Positions 23,972-32,247 of a stretch of DNA of 47,571 bases are shown piece by piece; position 1 is the stretch's first letter; each line of letters opens with the position of its first letter. This DNA is from Selenomonas sp. AE3005 (GTDB taxonomy: Bacteria; Bacillota; Negativicutes; Selenomonadales; Selenomonadaceae), in contig NZ_CAJODG010000031.1 in NCBI RefSeq assembly GCF_905233635.1, positions 1 to 47,571 on the forward strand, read 5' to 3'. The notes below the pieces were generated by a model. The model was given only the letters and a program-made list of their open reading frames with translations. It had not been told where the DNA came from and searched no databases. The position numbers were made by a program, and so were the translations under genes.

Positions 23972-24577
23972 TCACTTAATGGGGGATATTTTGCTTTTCT
24001 TAATGCTTGGTATGAGATCATCCAAATCACGATTATACTTTGGTTGCATTTTATTGGGATCAACCGACAATTCTTCCATCAGTTTTTCGAGCAACTCTTT
24101 GATAAATTTAATCAGAAGCCATATTTGGTACGCTGGTAGATACGATTTATCTTGAACTGCTTTATCATTTTCCCTTGAATGTGAAAAGTATTCGTGATCA
24201 TTATGCGCAAAATAATGATCACGCCTATGACGAATAACTTTTACTGCGTTTTGCAATTCTGGATCTTTTTTGAGATGGCGTCCTTTTTCCGTCAAATATT
24301 CAAACACCTCTTTAGGATTATTAAACACATCCTTATTTTGCTTACACTTGTTTATTAGCTCGCTTATTTTAGCCGATTTACCATCTTTATCAAAAAACCT
24401 CGCCAATGTCATCATGTATGAATCAATACACGCAGAAGTAGCCATCAAAAAAAATGTATTACCCTTATCTGTGTACTCTTCTGCTAAAGTACTATCTAAG
24501 GAAGCGTAGTATATATCGCACAAATATAAGTATTGTTCGTAATAATTTTGTAACTCTTCTATTATTTCGTTTCTCAT
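23972..24577 (-). CDS. HEPN/AbiU2-like protein, candidate RNase and phage-defence factor
   Basis: A 201-residue, all-helical, AT-rich gene product. RRDHYFAHND (residues 118-127) carries the R-x5-H form of the HEPN ribonuclease motif (R119, H125) in the setting typical of AbiU2-like proteins, where Arg-Asp...Ala-His-Asp precedes a long C-terminal helix. HEPN proteins of this type often act in abortive infection or as toxins. The ATG at 24577 has GGGGTG 9 bases upstream. It lies among a transposase remnant and toxin-antitoxin genes and has no obvious antitoxin partner. Function inferred. Confidence 0.6.
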   Translation of the reverse strand: MRNEIIEELQNYYEQYLYLCDIYYASLDSTLAEEYTDKGNTFFLMATSACIDSYMMTLARFFDKDGKSAKISELINKCKQNKDVFNNPKEVFEYLTEKGRHLKKDPELQNAVKVIRHRRDHYFAHNDHEYFSHSRENDKAVQDKSYLPAYQIWLLIKFIKELLEKLMEELSVDPNKMQPKYNRDLDDLIPSIKKSKISPIK

Positions 24578-24653
24578 AAAAAGCTTCACCCCACGTCATC
24601 TTTAAGACATAAAAAATACAATCCGACAGTTTTTGTTATAGGAACAGTTTTTT

Positions 24654-25004
24654 CTATAACAAGTATAGCTTTTGATTTTGGTTGTTAATGACCATATCAT
24701 AAATTTTCCGTGCTTTCTTTTCTATGCGCTCTTTATTGGCAATACAGAAATTATATTCTTTATTTACTAGCAAACGGTATTTAGCATCCTGTATATCTTT
24801 GATAATCAATCTTTTTAAGTATTTAGGAGGAATGGGAATCATGAAATTGAAACGTAATGAACCTTTGATTTTTTCTTTATCTTCGTGGATATAAATAAGT
24901 ATATTGGGAACTCTGGTGATTCCGTTTCGATGTTTTCTTTCGTAGTCCTGTAAATAAGAAATATATTCTTCATTGACGAGATAGAAATCCATAATTTTGC
25001 TCAT
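24654..25004 (-). CDS. ToxN/AbiQ-type type III toxin with internal deletion, probably inactive
   Basis: A 116-residue protein. MDFYLVNEEYISYLQDYE matches the ToxN/AbiQ N-terminus, and LRFNFMIPIPPKYL with a following helical tail (KEYNFCIANKERI) matches its C-terminal half. Between them only about 20 residues remain where family members have some 65. The missing stretch normally carries the PLTS segment with active-site residues, so ribonuclease activity is unlikely. The frame is open throughout. The organisation upstream (promoter, 36-nt repeats, leaky terminator) is that of a type III toxin-antitoxin locus. The first ATG lacks a clear SD; the ATG four codons later gives the canonical MDFY start. 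Confidence 0.7.
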   Translation of the reverse strand: MSKIMDFYLVNEEYISYLQDYERKHRNGITRVPNILIYIHEDKEKIKGSLRFNFMIPIPPKYLKRLIIKDIQDAKYRLLVNKEYNFCIANKERIEKKARKIYDMVINNQNQKLYLL

Positions 25005-25013
25005 TGGAAATAT

Positions 25014-25048
25014 AATTGGGGAGATGAGTTGAGCTCATCTCCCCAATT
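25014..25048 (-). terminator. Terminator between type III antitoxin RNA and toxin
   Basis: Perfect 15-bp stem AATTGGGGAGATGAG (25014-25028 with 25034-25048), 5-nt loop, followed on the minus strand by ATATTTCC. Type III loci place such a leaky terminator between the RNA repeats and the toxin gene. Confidence 0.7.
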
Positions 25049-25118
25049 AAAGGTTCGCACTTAAAGCGGCGAAGCACTTAAAGTAAAGGTCTGTCCTCAA
25101 AGCGACAGGGCTCTTCTT
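25046..25118 (-). ncRNA. ToxI/AntiQ-like antitoxin RNA with two 36-nt repeats
   Basis: On the minus strand two 21-nt cores, starting CGCTTTGAGG and CGCTTTAAGTG and both ending ACCTTTA, lie exactly 36 nt apart (25084-25104 and 25048-25068). A 36-nt period and the words ACCTTTA and CTTTAAGTGC are features of known ToxI RNAs, whose repeats fold into pseudoknots that bind ToxN. Only about two units remain, fewer than in many systems. Confidence 0.65.
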
Positions 25119-25124
25119 AACTAG

Positions 25125-25153
25125 ATTATACCCTAATCTGCCGCTGCAGTCAA
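25125..25153 (-). promoter_or_regulatory. Promoter of the type III antitoxin-toxin locus
   Basis: On the minus strand, TTGACT (25153-25148), 17 bp and TATAAT (25130-25125). Near consensus. The predicted start is near 25118, just before the repeats. Confidence 0.75.
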
Positions 25154-25202
25154 AATAATTCGCTGTTTGTACGATGATGGGGGAGGGCTGCATATATATA
25201 CA

Positions 25203-25280
25203 TCAAGCATTGAGTTCCACCATTACTTCATCAACGGAATGGAAAGGCCCGACAAGATTATTCTCTTGGTTGACCTCCAT
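25203..25280 (-). pseudogene. 25-codon remnant ending VDEVMVELNA, homologous to 23172-23258
   Basis: An ATG-initiated minus-strand frame of 25 codons that ends LVGPFHSVDEVMVELNA-stop. It is cut off upstream close to the micro-ORF repeat element at 25292. Most likely the tail of a small antitoxin-like gene truncated by insertion or deletion; family uncertain. Confidence 0.35.
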
Positions 25281-25291
25281 TTATATTCGTA

Positions 25292-25415
25292 TTATAACGC
25301 CGTTGTTCCAGTTTTGCCATAGGCAAAACTTCCTCTTGGCGTTTCAACGAGGCGGGAGATATGCTCGCCGCCTGTTTTGGTATTCGTGGTGGGGGACATT
25401 TTCTTGCCTCGTTAT
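25292..25415 (-). repeat. MITE-like repeat, copy 2, with a 35-codon micro-ORF
   Basis: The inverted full copy of the element at 14002-14095, with ends ATAACGAGGCAAG and GGCGTTATAA. The ORF on the minus strand (25399 down to 25292) encodes MSPT, TNTKTGGEHISRL, VETPRGSFAYGKTGTTAL and a stop. Relative to copy 1 it lacks 15 nt and has 51 extra nt before the shared GCGTTATAA, so the frame is kept. Confidence 0.6.
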
Positions 25416-25457
25416 AGCAATATGGAAAATCGTGGTCAAGATATATGCCAGATAATG

Positions 25458-25524
25458 AAATTGCATATATTTGATGTAATACGGCGTGTATATGCCAAAC
25501 ATACGGGGCGATAAATGCGATAAT
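25458..25524 (+). repeat. Duplicated promoter-region segment, copy 2 (upstream of autotransporter)
   Basis: Gap-free match to 22771-22837. The dyad GCATATA (25463-25469)/TATATGC (25489-25495) and TGCGATAAT are kept although bases between them differ. The autotransporter TTG start lies 48 bases downstream of the segment. Confidence 0.75.
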
Positions 25525-25571
25525 TATTATAAGGCATTTTATAACCATTAGATGGAAGTGGGGGATGAGCT

Positions 25572-28500
25572 TTGGGGAAGAAAGCTAAGGAACGGAAACA
25601 AACACAGGTTTCTCCTGATTATATATCGGCGTCAGCGGCGAACAGCGGCATTTTACGGGACTTGGCAGGGCATTTTGCAGGCACGGGCAGATATGTTGTG
25701 CCCAGTGTGGCGGCGGTTTGTTCTGTGCAGGGAACAGTACTTCCTATGGGACAGGTGTATGCGGCGGCAGTGACTCCAGCAGATAATGCAATAGTGGGTG
25801 CTGGGGATAGTATGACTGTTCCTGATGCAGGGATTTCTGCGGTTAATAGTGTTACGGTCACTAACAATAGTGCCTTGATGATAATATCGTCTGGTGGTTT
25901 AGCAAGTAATACGGATATATTTTCAGGTGCAGCGGTACATGTCTATAGTGGTGGTATGGCAAATAGCATATCTATTGATGGATGTGGTGTAGGTGGTGGC
26001 ATATTAGTATATTCTGGAGGTTCGGCAAGTCAAATAGTTGCACAGAATTCTGGTTTAGTAGGCGTTGTTGGTGGGGATGCAGAAAATGTATTTTTAAGTA
26101 GTGGCGGTACAGCTGCTATTGAATCGGGGGGGAAAATCAATGATATCGTTATAGACGATGGTGCTTATATGGTTATCTCTGATGGTGAAGCTGTTAGTAC
26201 GACCCTTAATAACCTTGCTTGGCTACTCGTGGATACCAGTGGTATGGCTACAACTACGACTGTTAATAGTGGTGGATATATGTCTGTTCAGGGATCTGCT
26301 ATCAGCTTAACTATTAGCGGTGGTTCTTTGCATGTAACTTCGGGGGGGACAGTCAGTGACACCAATATTGATATAGGTGGAAATATGACTGTGGGTTCTT
26401 TTGCTTCAGGAACAGCAAGTAATACTACTGTGAATAATGGGACGTTGACAGTATTCTCAAGGGGGACTGTAAATACTACGACCGTAAATAGTGGCGGTTC
26501 CATGACGTTGAAAGAAGGAAGTGCAACCAACACAGATGTCAACGGCGGTTCGCTAAATGTATCGTCAGGAGGCGTAGCGGCATCCACTACGATTGACCTC
26601 GATGGCACTATGATGGTTATAAGTGGTTCTGCCAATAATACTACATTGAATAGCGGAACATTGACAGTAATATCAGGAGGTATAGTAGATACTACGATAG
26701 TAAATAGTGGCTTAATGGAGGTAGCGTCTAGTGGTATAGCAGATACGACAACTGTTAATAGCGGCGGCTCTTTGATTCTTGTTGACAGTGCTTCTGCAAA
26801 TGATACAACCGTTAATGGCGGAACTATGGATGTAGAATCCACTACTGTTGCCAACAATACCACGGTAAATAATAGCGGTATTATGATTGTCGCGGGAGGT
26901 TCTGCTAATGTTACTGAGGTCAACAATGGAGAAATGCGTATATACAATAGTGGTGTTGCAACTTCTACTACTGTAAATAGCGGTGGTTCAATGGTGTTGA
27001 CCAGTGTAACAACAGGTGGGGCGTCTGCAATAGCTACTAAAGTAAACAGTGGTGGCTATATGACGTTGACAGAAGGAAGTGCAAGCGGCACAGATGTCAA
27101 CGGAGGTTCGCTAAATGTATCATCGGGAGGTGTAGCGACAGCCACTACGATTGACCTCGATGGCACTATGACAGTCATAGGAGGAACTGCCAATAGCACC
27201 ACGTTGAATAGCGGTACATTGTCAGTATCATCTGGAGGAAATGTAGATACAACGACAGTAAATAGTGGCGGTACCATGACGTTGACAGAAGGAAGTGCAA
27301 GCGGCACAGATGTTAACGGTGGTTCGCTGAATATTTCGTCAGGAGGTGTAGCAACATCCACTACCGTTGACAATGACGGTACTATGACCGTGACAAATGG
27401 AACAGCCAATGGCACAACGTTGAATAGCGGTACACTGGCAGTATCAAGCGGAGGTTCAGCTGATACCACGACAGTAAATAGTGACGGTTCTATGACGTTG
27501 ACAGGAGGAAGTGCGACCAGCACAACAGTCAGCGGAGGTTCGCTAAATGTTTCGTCAGGAAGTGTAGCGACATCTACTACGATTGACCTTGATGGTACTA
27601 TGACGGTTATCGGTGGTTCTGCCAATAGCACAACGTTGAATAGCGGTACGTTGGCAGTAACCTCAGGAGGCACGGTAGATACCACGACAGTAAATAGTGG
27701 TGGTTCCATGACGTTGACAGAAGGAAGTGCAACCGGCACAGCAGTCAGCGGCGGTTCGTTAAATGTCTCGTCAGGAGGTGTAGCGACAACTACGACCGTT
27801 GACAATGGCGGTGCTATGACCGTGACAAATGGAACAGCCAATAGCACCACATTGAATAGCGGTACGCTGGCAGTATCAAGCGGAGGTTCAGCTGATACCA
27901 CGACAGTAAATAGTGGCGGCTCCATGACGTTGACAGAAGGAAGTGCAACCGGCACAGCAGTCAGCGGCGGTTCGCTAAATGTATCATCAGGCGGTGTAGC
28001 AACAACTACGACCGTTGACAATGGCGGTGCTATGACCGTGACAAATGGAACAGCCAATAGCACCACGTTGAATAGCGGTACGTTAGCAGTATCGAGTGGA
28101 GGTTCAGCTGATACTACGACAGTAAATAGTGACGGCTCCATGACGTTGACAGAAGGAAGTGCAACCGGTACAGCAGTCAGCGGCGGTTCGTTAAATGTCT
28201 CGTCAGGAGGTGTAGCGACAACTACGACCGTTGACAATGGCGGTGCTATGACGGTGACGAATGGAACAGCCAATAGCACCACGTTGAATAGTGGTACACT
28301 GGCAGTATCAAGCGGAGGTTCAGCTGATACCACGACAGTAAATAGTGACGGTTCTATGACGTTGACAGAAGGAAGTGCGACCAGCACAACAGTCAGCGGC
28401 GGTTCGTTAAATGTATCATCAGGAGGTGTAGCAACATCCACTACAGTTGACAATGGCGGTGCTATGACAGTTATAGGTGGAACAGCCAATATCACAACGT

Positions 28501-30944
28501 TGAATAGCGGTACGCTGGCAGTATCCTCAGGAGGTACGGTAGATACCACGACAGTAAATAGTGGCGGCTCCATGACGTTGACAGGAGGAAGTGCGGCAAG
28601 CACAACAGTCAGCGGCGGTTCGCTAAATGTATCATCAGGAGGTGTAGCAACAACTACGACCGTTGACAATGGCGGTACTATGACAGTTACGAATGGAACA
28701 GCCAATAGCACCACATTGAATAGTGGTACGCTGACAGTAACCTCAGGTGGTACTGTAGATACAACGACAGTAAATAGTGGCGGTGCGCTAAATGTCTCAT
28801 CAGGAGGTGTAGCAACATCTACTACGATTGACCTTGATGGTACTATGACGGTTATAGGTGGTTCTGCCAATAGCACAACGTTGAATAGCGGCACATTGGC
28901 AGTAACCTCAGGAGGCAATGTAGATACCACGACAGTAAGTAGTGGCGGTTCTATGACCTTGACTGGTGGTTCCGCGACAAATACGAATGTTGATAGTGGT
29001 AAACTGACAGTCTCTTCAGGGGGCGTGGCAAGTTCTACGGATATTATCAACGGCGGTTCTGTGACGGTAAATGGAGGCTCGGTAACCGATACCACTATCA
29101 GCAGCGGCATTATGGAAGTTATTTCCAGTGGCTTGGCAACGGATACGACTGTTTATAATGGTGGTTCCTTATCCGTCACTGGCAGTAGTACAGTGAATAA
29201 TGTCGTTTTGTCCGGGGGAACATTTACGAATCCTACAGCAGGTTCTACAGCGTTTATAAGCGGTACGATAACAGGTGATGGAGATATTACCGGCCCTGGC
29301 GACTTTACCCTTGCTAATGGCAATATTCTGTTGAACTCTGGCAGTATCAGCACTACAGGAAAATTAACGCTCAATAAAGTTCTGGACACAACAAAGCCTG
29401 CTGTTTCGGCAACTGATTTTAGTGTTGGAAAACTTGATGTCACGGATTTGGATACGGGGACATCGACCAGTGGTACTTTGATAAAGGCTTATACAGTATT
29501 GCCTGCTGTGACGTTAACCTCTGGTACAGATAGCGGCGTTTTGGACAGCATATCTACGTCAGTTGTTTTTGGCGGTGGTGCGCATACAGATACCTCTATT
29601 CCGGGATTTACATTAGATTATACAGCTCCGTCTGCGACTTATAGTTTAACCAATAGTGCCAAGGAGATAGATTATTCACTCAATGGCAATAAGCAAGCGA
29701 CGAAGCTGACTTTTGGCAGTATTCCATGGAAGGATAGTGGAGCACTTATTGACCACTCAACGCAGTTTACGGATGTTGTATTCAGTGGTGCCGATGTTGA
29801 TACTGTAAATATTTACTTTAATAATGTGGCATCGTTGCAGGCCAATAAAAAAATGACGTTGGTATCTGATTTTGGGACGTCAGTTGGAACGATTACCGGT
29901 ACAAAATACACAGTAGGTACGACTTTACAAGGATATGGCAAAGCAGAACTTGAGGGAAATAATCTTGTCTATAAAGTAGAAACAGATTCTGTAGCTATAT
30001 CGGGAGGCGGTTCTAATAAGAATCTTACAGCTCAGGAGCAGACACATAATACACTTATGGGGATGACGGCTGGCATAGCTGTTATCAACGCTGGTCAGAA
30101 CTTTATTGAACAAGCTGCAGATGGTTGGGGTGATGTGCGAAATACAGGTGAAGATGGAGTAGCAGTGTTTGCAGCTATGGGCGCCAGTAAGGATAGGTAT
30201 GAAACGGGAAGCCACATAGATTTAAATGCCTGGAACGGTATAGTTGGCTTAGGTAAATCCCATAATTTGGAAAATGGTAAATTTCAATGGGGCGGATTTG
30301 TGGAGCACGGTTCTGGAAAATTCAGCCTAAGTAATGCCGGCTTAACTGGTGACGGCACATCAACGTATACTGGCGGTGGTATGTCGGCAAAATGGACAAA
30401 CAAGCATAACGTTTATACAGAGGCAGGAGTTCGCTATGGCAAAATAAAGGATAATGCGTCAAATATTTTGAAGGACGCATTAGGAAATTACTATGGGTAC
30501 AATGTCAATGCAGATTACTATGGTGGCTATATTGGTGTAGGTAAAATATACCGTTTCGGTGAGAATAGAAGTTTGGACATTTATGGAAAATTTTCGCACA
30601 TTCATCGTGATGGTGTCAGCTTTGACGCCGGCGGCCATTATGAGCTGGACGCTCTGCAGAGTAATATTCTGCGCGTCGGGGCGAAGTATGGCGTGAAGTC
30701 CGGTAAGGTCAACTGGTATGGCGGTCTGGCCTATGAGCATGAGTTTAGCGGCGAGGCTACGGGCAAGGCTGACGGCCTGCCTATCCGCTCAGCCAGCATT
30801 AAAGGCGGCAGCCTGAGATTGGATTTGGGAGCAAGCATAAAGCCCAGCGAGAAATCACCGTGGACAATGCGTATGGGGATAACAGGCCATACAGGCAAGC
30901 ATCGCGGCGTCAGCGGCAGTCTTATGCTGAGTTGTAATTTCTGA
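25572..30944 (+). CDS. Giant AIDA-type autotransporter adhesin
   Basis: A 1790-residue type Va autotransporter. The N-terminus is unusual: about 40 polar residues precede a weakly hydrophobic stretch ending GQVYAAA, presumably a long signal peptide. Residues about 70-1250 are a Ser/Thr/Gly-rich beta-helix passenger of AIDA-type repeats (GGSLNVSSGG, TVNSGGSMTL, TTLNSGTL), including near-identical 72-residue tandem units. After a non-repetitive segment, the C-terminal 300 residues form the translocator barrel (ADGWGDVRN, WNGIVGLGK, VRYGKIKD, LRLDLGASIK) ending in SCNF with a terminal Phe, as outer-membrane barrels do. The TTG start follows GGGGGATGAG. The heptosyltransferase encoded next probably glycosylates the repeats. 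Likely roles: adhesion, aggregation or biofilm. Confidence 0.9.
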   Translation: MGKKAKERKQTQVSPDYISASAANSGILRDLAGHFAGTGRYVVPSVAAVCSVQGTVLPMGQVYAAAVTPADNAIVGAGDSMTVPDAGISAVNSVTVTNNSALMIISSGGLASNTDIFSGAAVHVYSGGMANSISIDGCGVGGGILVYSGGSASQIVAQNSGLVGVVGGDAENVFLSSGGTAAIESGGKINDIVIDDGAYMVISDGEAVSTTLNNLAWLLVDTSGMATTTTVNSGGYMSVQGSAISLTISGGSLHVTSGGTVSDTNIDIGGNMTVGSFASGTASNTTVNNGTLTVFSRGTVNTTTVNSGGSMTLKEGSATNTDVNGGSLNVSSGGVAASTTIDLDGTMMVISGSANNTTLNSGTLTVISGGIVDTTIVNSGLMEVASSGIADTTTVNSGGSLILVDSASANDTTVNGGTMDVESTTVANNTTVNNSGIMIVAGGSANVTEVNNGEMRIYNSGVATSTTVNSGGSMVLTSVTTGGASAIATKVNSGGYMTLTEGSASGTDVNGGSLNVSSGGVATATTIDLDGTMTVIGGTANSTTLNSGTLSVSSGGNVDTTTVNSGGTMTLTEGSASGTDVNGGSLNISSGGVATSTTVDNDGTMTVTNGTANGTTLNSGTLAVSSGGSADTTTVNSDGSMTLTGGSATSTTVSGGSLNVSSGSVATSTTIDLDGTMTVIGGSANSTTLNSGTLAVTSGGTVDTTTVNSGGSMTLTEGSATGTAVSGGSLNVSSGGVATTTTVDNGGAMTVTNGTANSTTLNSGTLAVSSGGSADTTTVNSGGSMTLTEGSATGTAVSGGSLNVSSGGVATTTTVDNGGAMTVTNGTANSTTLNSGTLAVSSGGSADTTTVNSDGSMTLTEGSATGTAVSGGSLNVSSGGVATTTTVDNGGAMTVTNGTANSTTLNSGTLAVSSGGSADTTTVNSDGSMTLTEGSATSTTVSGGSLNVSSGGVATSTTVDNGGAMTVIGGTANITTLNSGTLAVSSGGTVDTTTVNSGGSMTLTGGSAASTTVSGGSLNVSSGGVATTTTVDNGGTMTVTNGTANSTTLNSGTLTVTSGGTVDTTTVNSGGALNVSSGGVATSTTIDLDGTMTVIGGSANSTTLNSGTLAVTSGGNVDTTTVSSGGSMTLTGGSATNTNVDSGKLTVSSGGVASSTDIINGGSVTVNGGSVTDTTISSGIMEVISSGLATDTTVYNGGSLSVTGSSTVNNVVLSGGTFTNPTAGSTAFISGTITGDGDITGPGDFTLANGNILLNSGSISTTGKLTLNKVLDTTKPAVSATDFSVGKLDVTDLDTGTSTSGTLIKAYTVLPAVTLTSGTDSGVLDSISTSVVFGGGAHTDTSIPGFTLDYTAPSATYSLTNSAKEIDYSLNGNKQATKLTFGSIPWKDSGALIDHSTQFTDVVFSGADVDTVNIYFNNVASLQANKKMTLVSDFGTSVGTITGTKYTVGTTLQGYGKAELEGNNLVYKVETDSVAISGGGSNKNLTAQEQTHNTLMGMTAGIAVINAGQNFIEQAADGWGDVRNTGEDGVAVFAAMGASKDRYETGSHIDLNAWNGIVGLGKSHNLENGKFQWGGFVEHGSGKFSLSNAGLTGDGTSTYTGGGMSAKWTNKHNVYTEAGVRYGKIKDNASNILKDALGNYYGYNVNADYYGGYIGVGKIYRFGENRSLDIYGKFSHIHRDGVSFDAGGHYELDALQSNILRVGAKYGVKSGKVNWYGGLAYEHEFSGEATGKADGLPIRSASIKGGSLRLDLGASIKPSEKSPWTMRMGITGHTGKHRGVSGSLMLSCNF
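27103..28830 (+). repeat. 216-bp tandem repeat array inside the autotransporter gene
   Basis: Copies of a segment starting near GCGGTTCG recur at 27103, 27319, 27535, 27751, 27967, 28183, 28399 and 28615, each exactly 216 bp (72 codons) apart, then at 28780 after a shortened 165-bp unit. An earlier diverged copy sits at 26545. Units from 27535 on are close to identical. Such arrays change length by recombination and are also hard to assemble. Confidence 0.9.
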
Positions 30945-30957
30945 GAGGTGGATATGA

Positions 30958-32244
30958 TTGGCTAACGAAAAAGAAGTAGTAGAAGAAACAGAAAAAGAAG
31001 TAACAAGTGCAGTATCCTCTGGTGCCACCGCGGAGCCGGTAAAAGACCCGTTCTTTGTGCCAGCCCCGGATGTACCAACGCAGAAAGGGCCGAAGGGCAT
31101 ACGTTTTGATTTCAATGATGGGGCAAGGGTACTGCTGCCGAAAGGGCAGTGGCATGTGCAGCTGGAGGATGATGATTCCGGTAATGTCCTCTTTGTCTGT
31201 GACGCAGACGAAGGCTGGGTAACGAGCGCCAAAAAGTATTATGTGCCTTTCCGTATCAAAGTATGGGACAGGCGCAATCTGGCCAAGCCGGTGCTCGACC
31301 ATGTGATGGATTTAAAAGACAAGCCGGTACTGATAAAATATCCTGTGGGAACGTTGGGAGATTTAATCGGCTGGTTTCCCTATGCGGAGAAATTTCAGCA
31401 AAAGCACAAATGTAAGCTGGAGTGTTCACTGGCGCAGAATATTTTGGAACTGTTCCGCGACCAATACCCGGATATTACCTTGTCACCGGCACCTAATGTG
31501 AAAACAACCAAGCCGTATGCGTCTTATAGGGTTGGTCTGTTCTTTAAGGGGGATGAAAATAACCAGCCCCATGATTTTCGCCGGGTGGGGCTGCACCGCA
31601 CAGCGGGGTACATTCTTGGTGTTGACCCGGCAGAGGTGCCACCGCGGCTGCCGGAGAATTTGCCACGGGAGGTTAAGGAGCCTTATGTCTGCATTGCTAC
31701 CAAGGCTACGACTTTGGCCAAGATGTGGAATAATGGTTTTGGCTGGGAACTGGTCATCGACTATCTGAAAAAGCAGGGCTATCGGGTGCTCTGCATTGAC
31801 AAGTCACGCACGGAGGGCATAGGTTATGTGTGGAGCCAGCTGCCGCATGACGCCGAGGATTTCACGGGTGACCGTCCTTTGTTGGAACGGGTGGCGCTTT
31901 TGCAGCATGCTGATTTCTTTATCGGCCTTTCCAGCGGCCTTTCCTGGCTGGCATGGGCGGCCGGTACGCCAGTGGTGATGATTAGCGGTTTTTCCCTGCC
32001 GCCGCATGAGTTTACGACGCCTTACCGGGTTATCAATACGCATGTTTGTCATGGCTGTATTGACGCCACGGATGTGGATTTTGACCACAAGGATTATCTG
32101 TGGTGTCCGCGGCATAAGGGGGATGACCGGCAGTTTGAATGCACACGGGCTATCACAGGCCGTCAGGTAATCCATACCATTGAAAGACTGATGCAGGATA
32201 AGGGACTGCAAGGGAAAAAACAGTCTACGGGAAAGGGACGGTAA
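30958..32244 (+). CDS. Autotransporter O-heptosyltransferase (TibC/Aah family)
   Basis: A 428-residue cytoplasmic glycosyltransferase of the bacterial autotransporter heptosyltransferase family, which adds heptose from ADP-heptose to serines of AIDA-type repeats. The N-terminal part holds the beta-rich strand-loop-strand region; GTLGDLIGW (131-139) starts the GT-B fold; SSGLSWLAWAAGTPVVMISG (325-344) is the nucleotide-sugar region typical of family 9-like enzymes. Four cysteines, CHGC (364, 367), WCP (383) and FEC (395), fit the metal-binding finger known in TibC. The TTG start has GAGGTG at 30945-30950. It lies 13 bases after the autotransporter, its evident substrate. Confidence 0.9.
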   Translation: MANEKEVVEETEKEVTSAVSSGATAEPVKDPFFVPAPDVPTQKGPKGIRFDFNDGARVLLPKGQWHVQLEDDDSGNVLFVCDADEGWVTSAKKYYVPFRIKVWDRRNLAKPVLDHVMDLKDKPVLIKYPVGTLGDLIGWFPYAEKFQQKHKCKLECSLAQNILELFRDQYPDITLSPAPNVKTTKPYASYRVGLFFKGDENNQPHDFRRVGLHRTAGYILGVDPAEVPPRLPENLPREVKEPYVCIATKATTLAKMWNNGFGWELVIDYLKKQGYRVLCIDKSRTEGIGYVWSQLPHDAEDFTGDRPLLERVALLQHADFFIGLSSGLSWLAWAAGTPVVMISGFSLPPHEFTTPYRVINTHVCHGCIDATDVDFDHKDYLWCPRHKGDDRQFECTRAITGRQVIHTIERLMQDKGLQGKKQSTGKGR

Positions 32245-32247
32245 TAC

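Noticed and set aside
23373..24155. 260-codon plus-strand ORF opposite the IS256 remnant and HEPN gene
   Set aside because: It spans two real minus-strand genes and the hairpin between them; no motif or start signal supports it.
25174..25455. 93-codon plus-strand ORF
   Set aside because: It runs through the inverted repeat element and the antitoxin remnant, has no domain, and its composition follows the repeats.
26480..28980. Regular repeats that could be taken for a CRISPR array
   Set aside because: The 216-bp units are contiguous, in frame and code for AIDA-type repeats; there are no unique spacers of constant length and no cas genes.
27056..29110. 684-codon open frame on the minus strand inside the autotransporter
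   Set aside because: It is the mirror of the low-complexity repeats, has no start signal or domain, and disappears where the repeats end.
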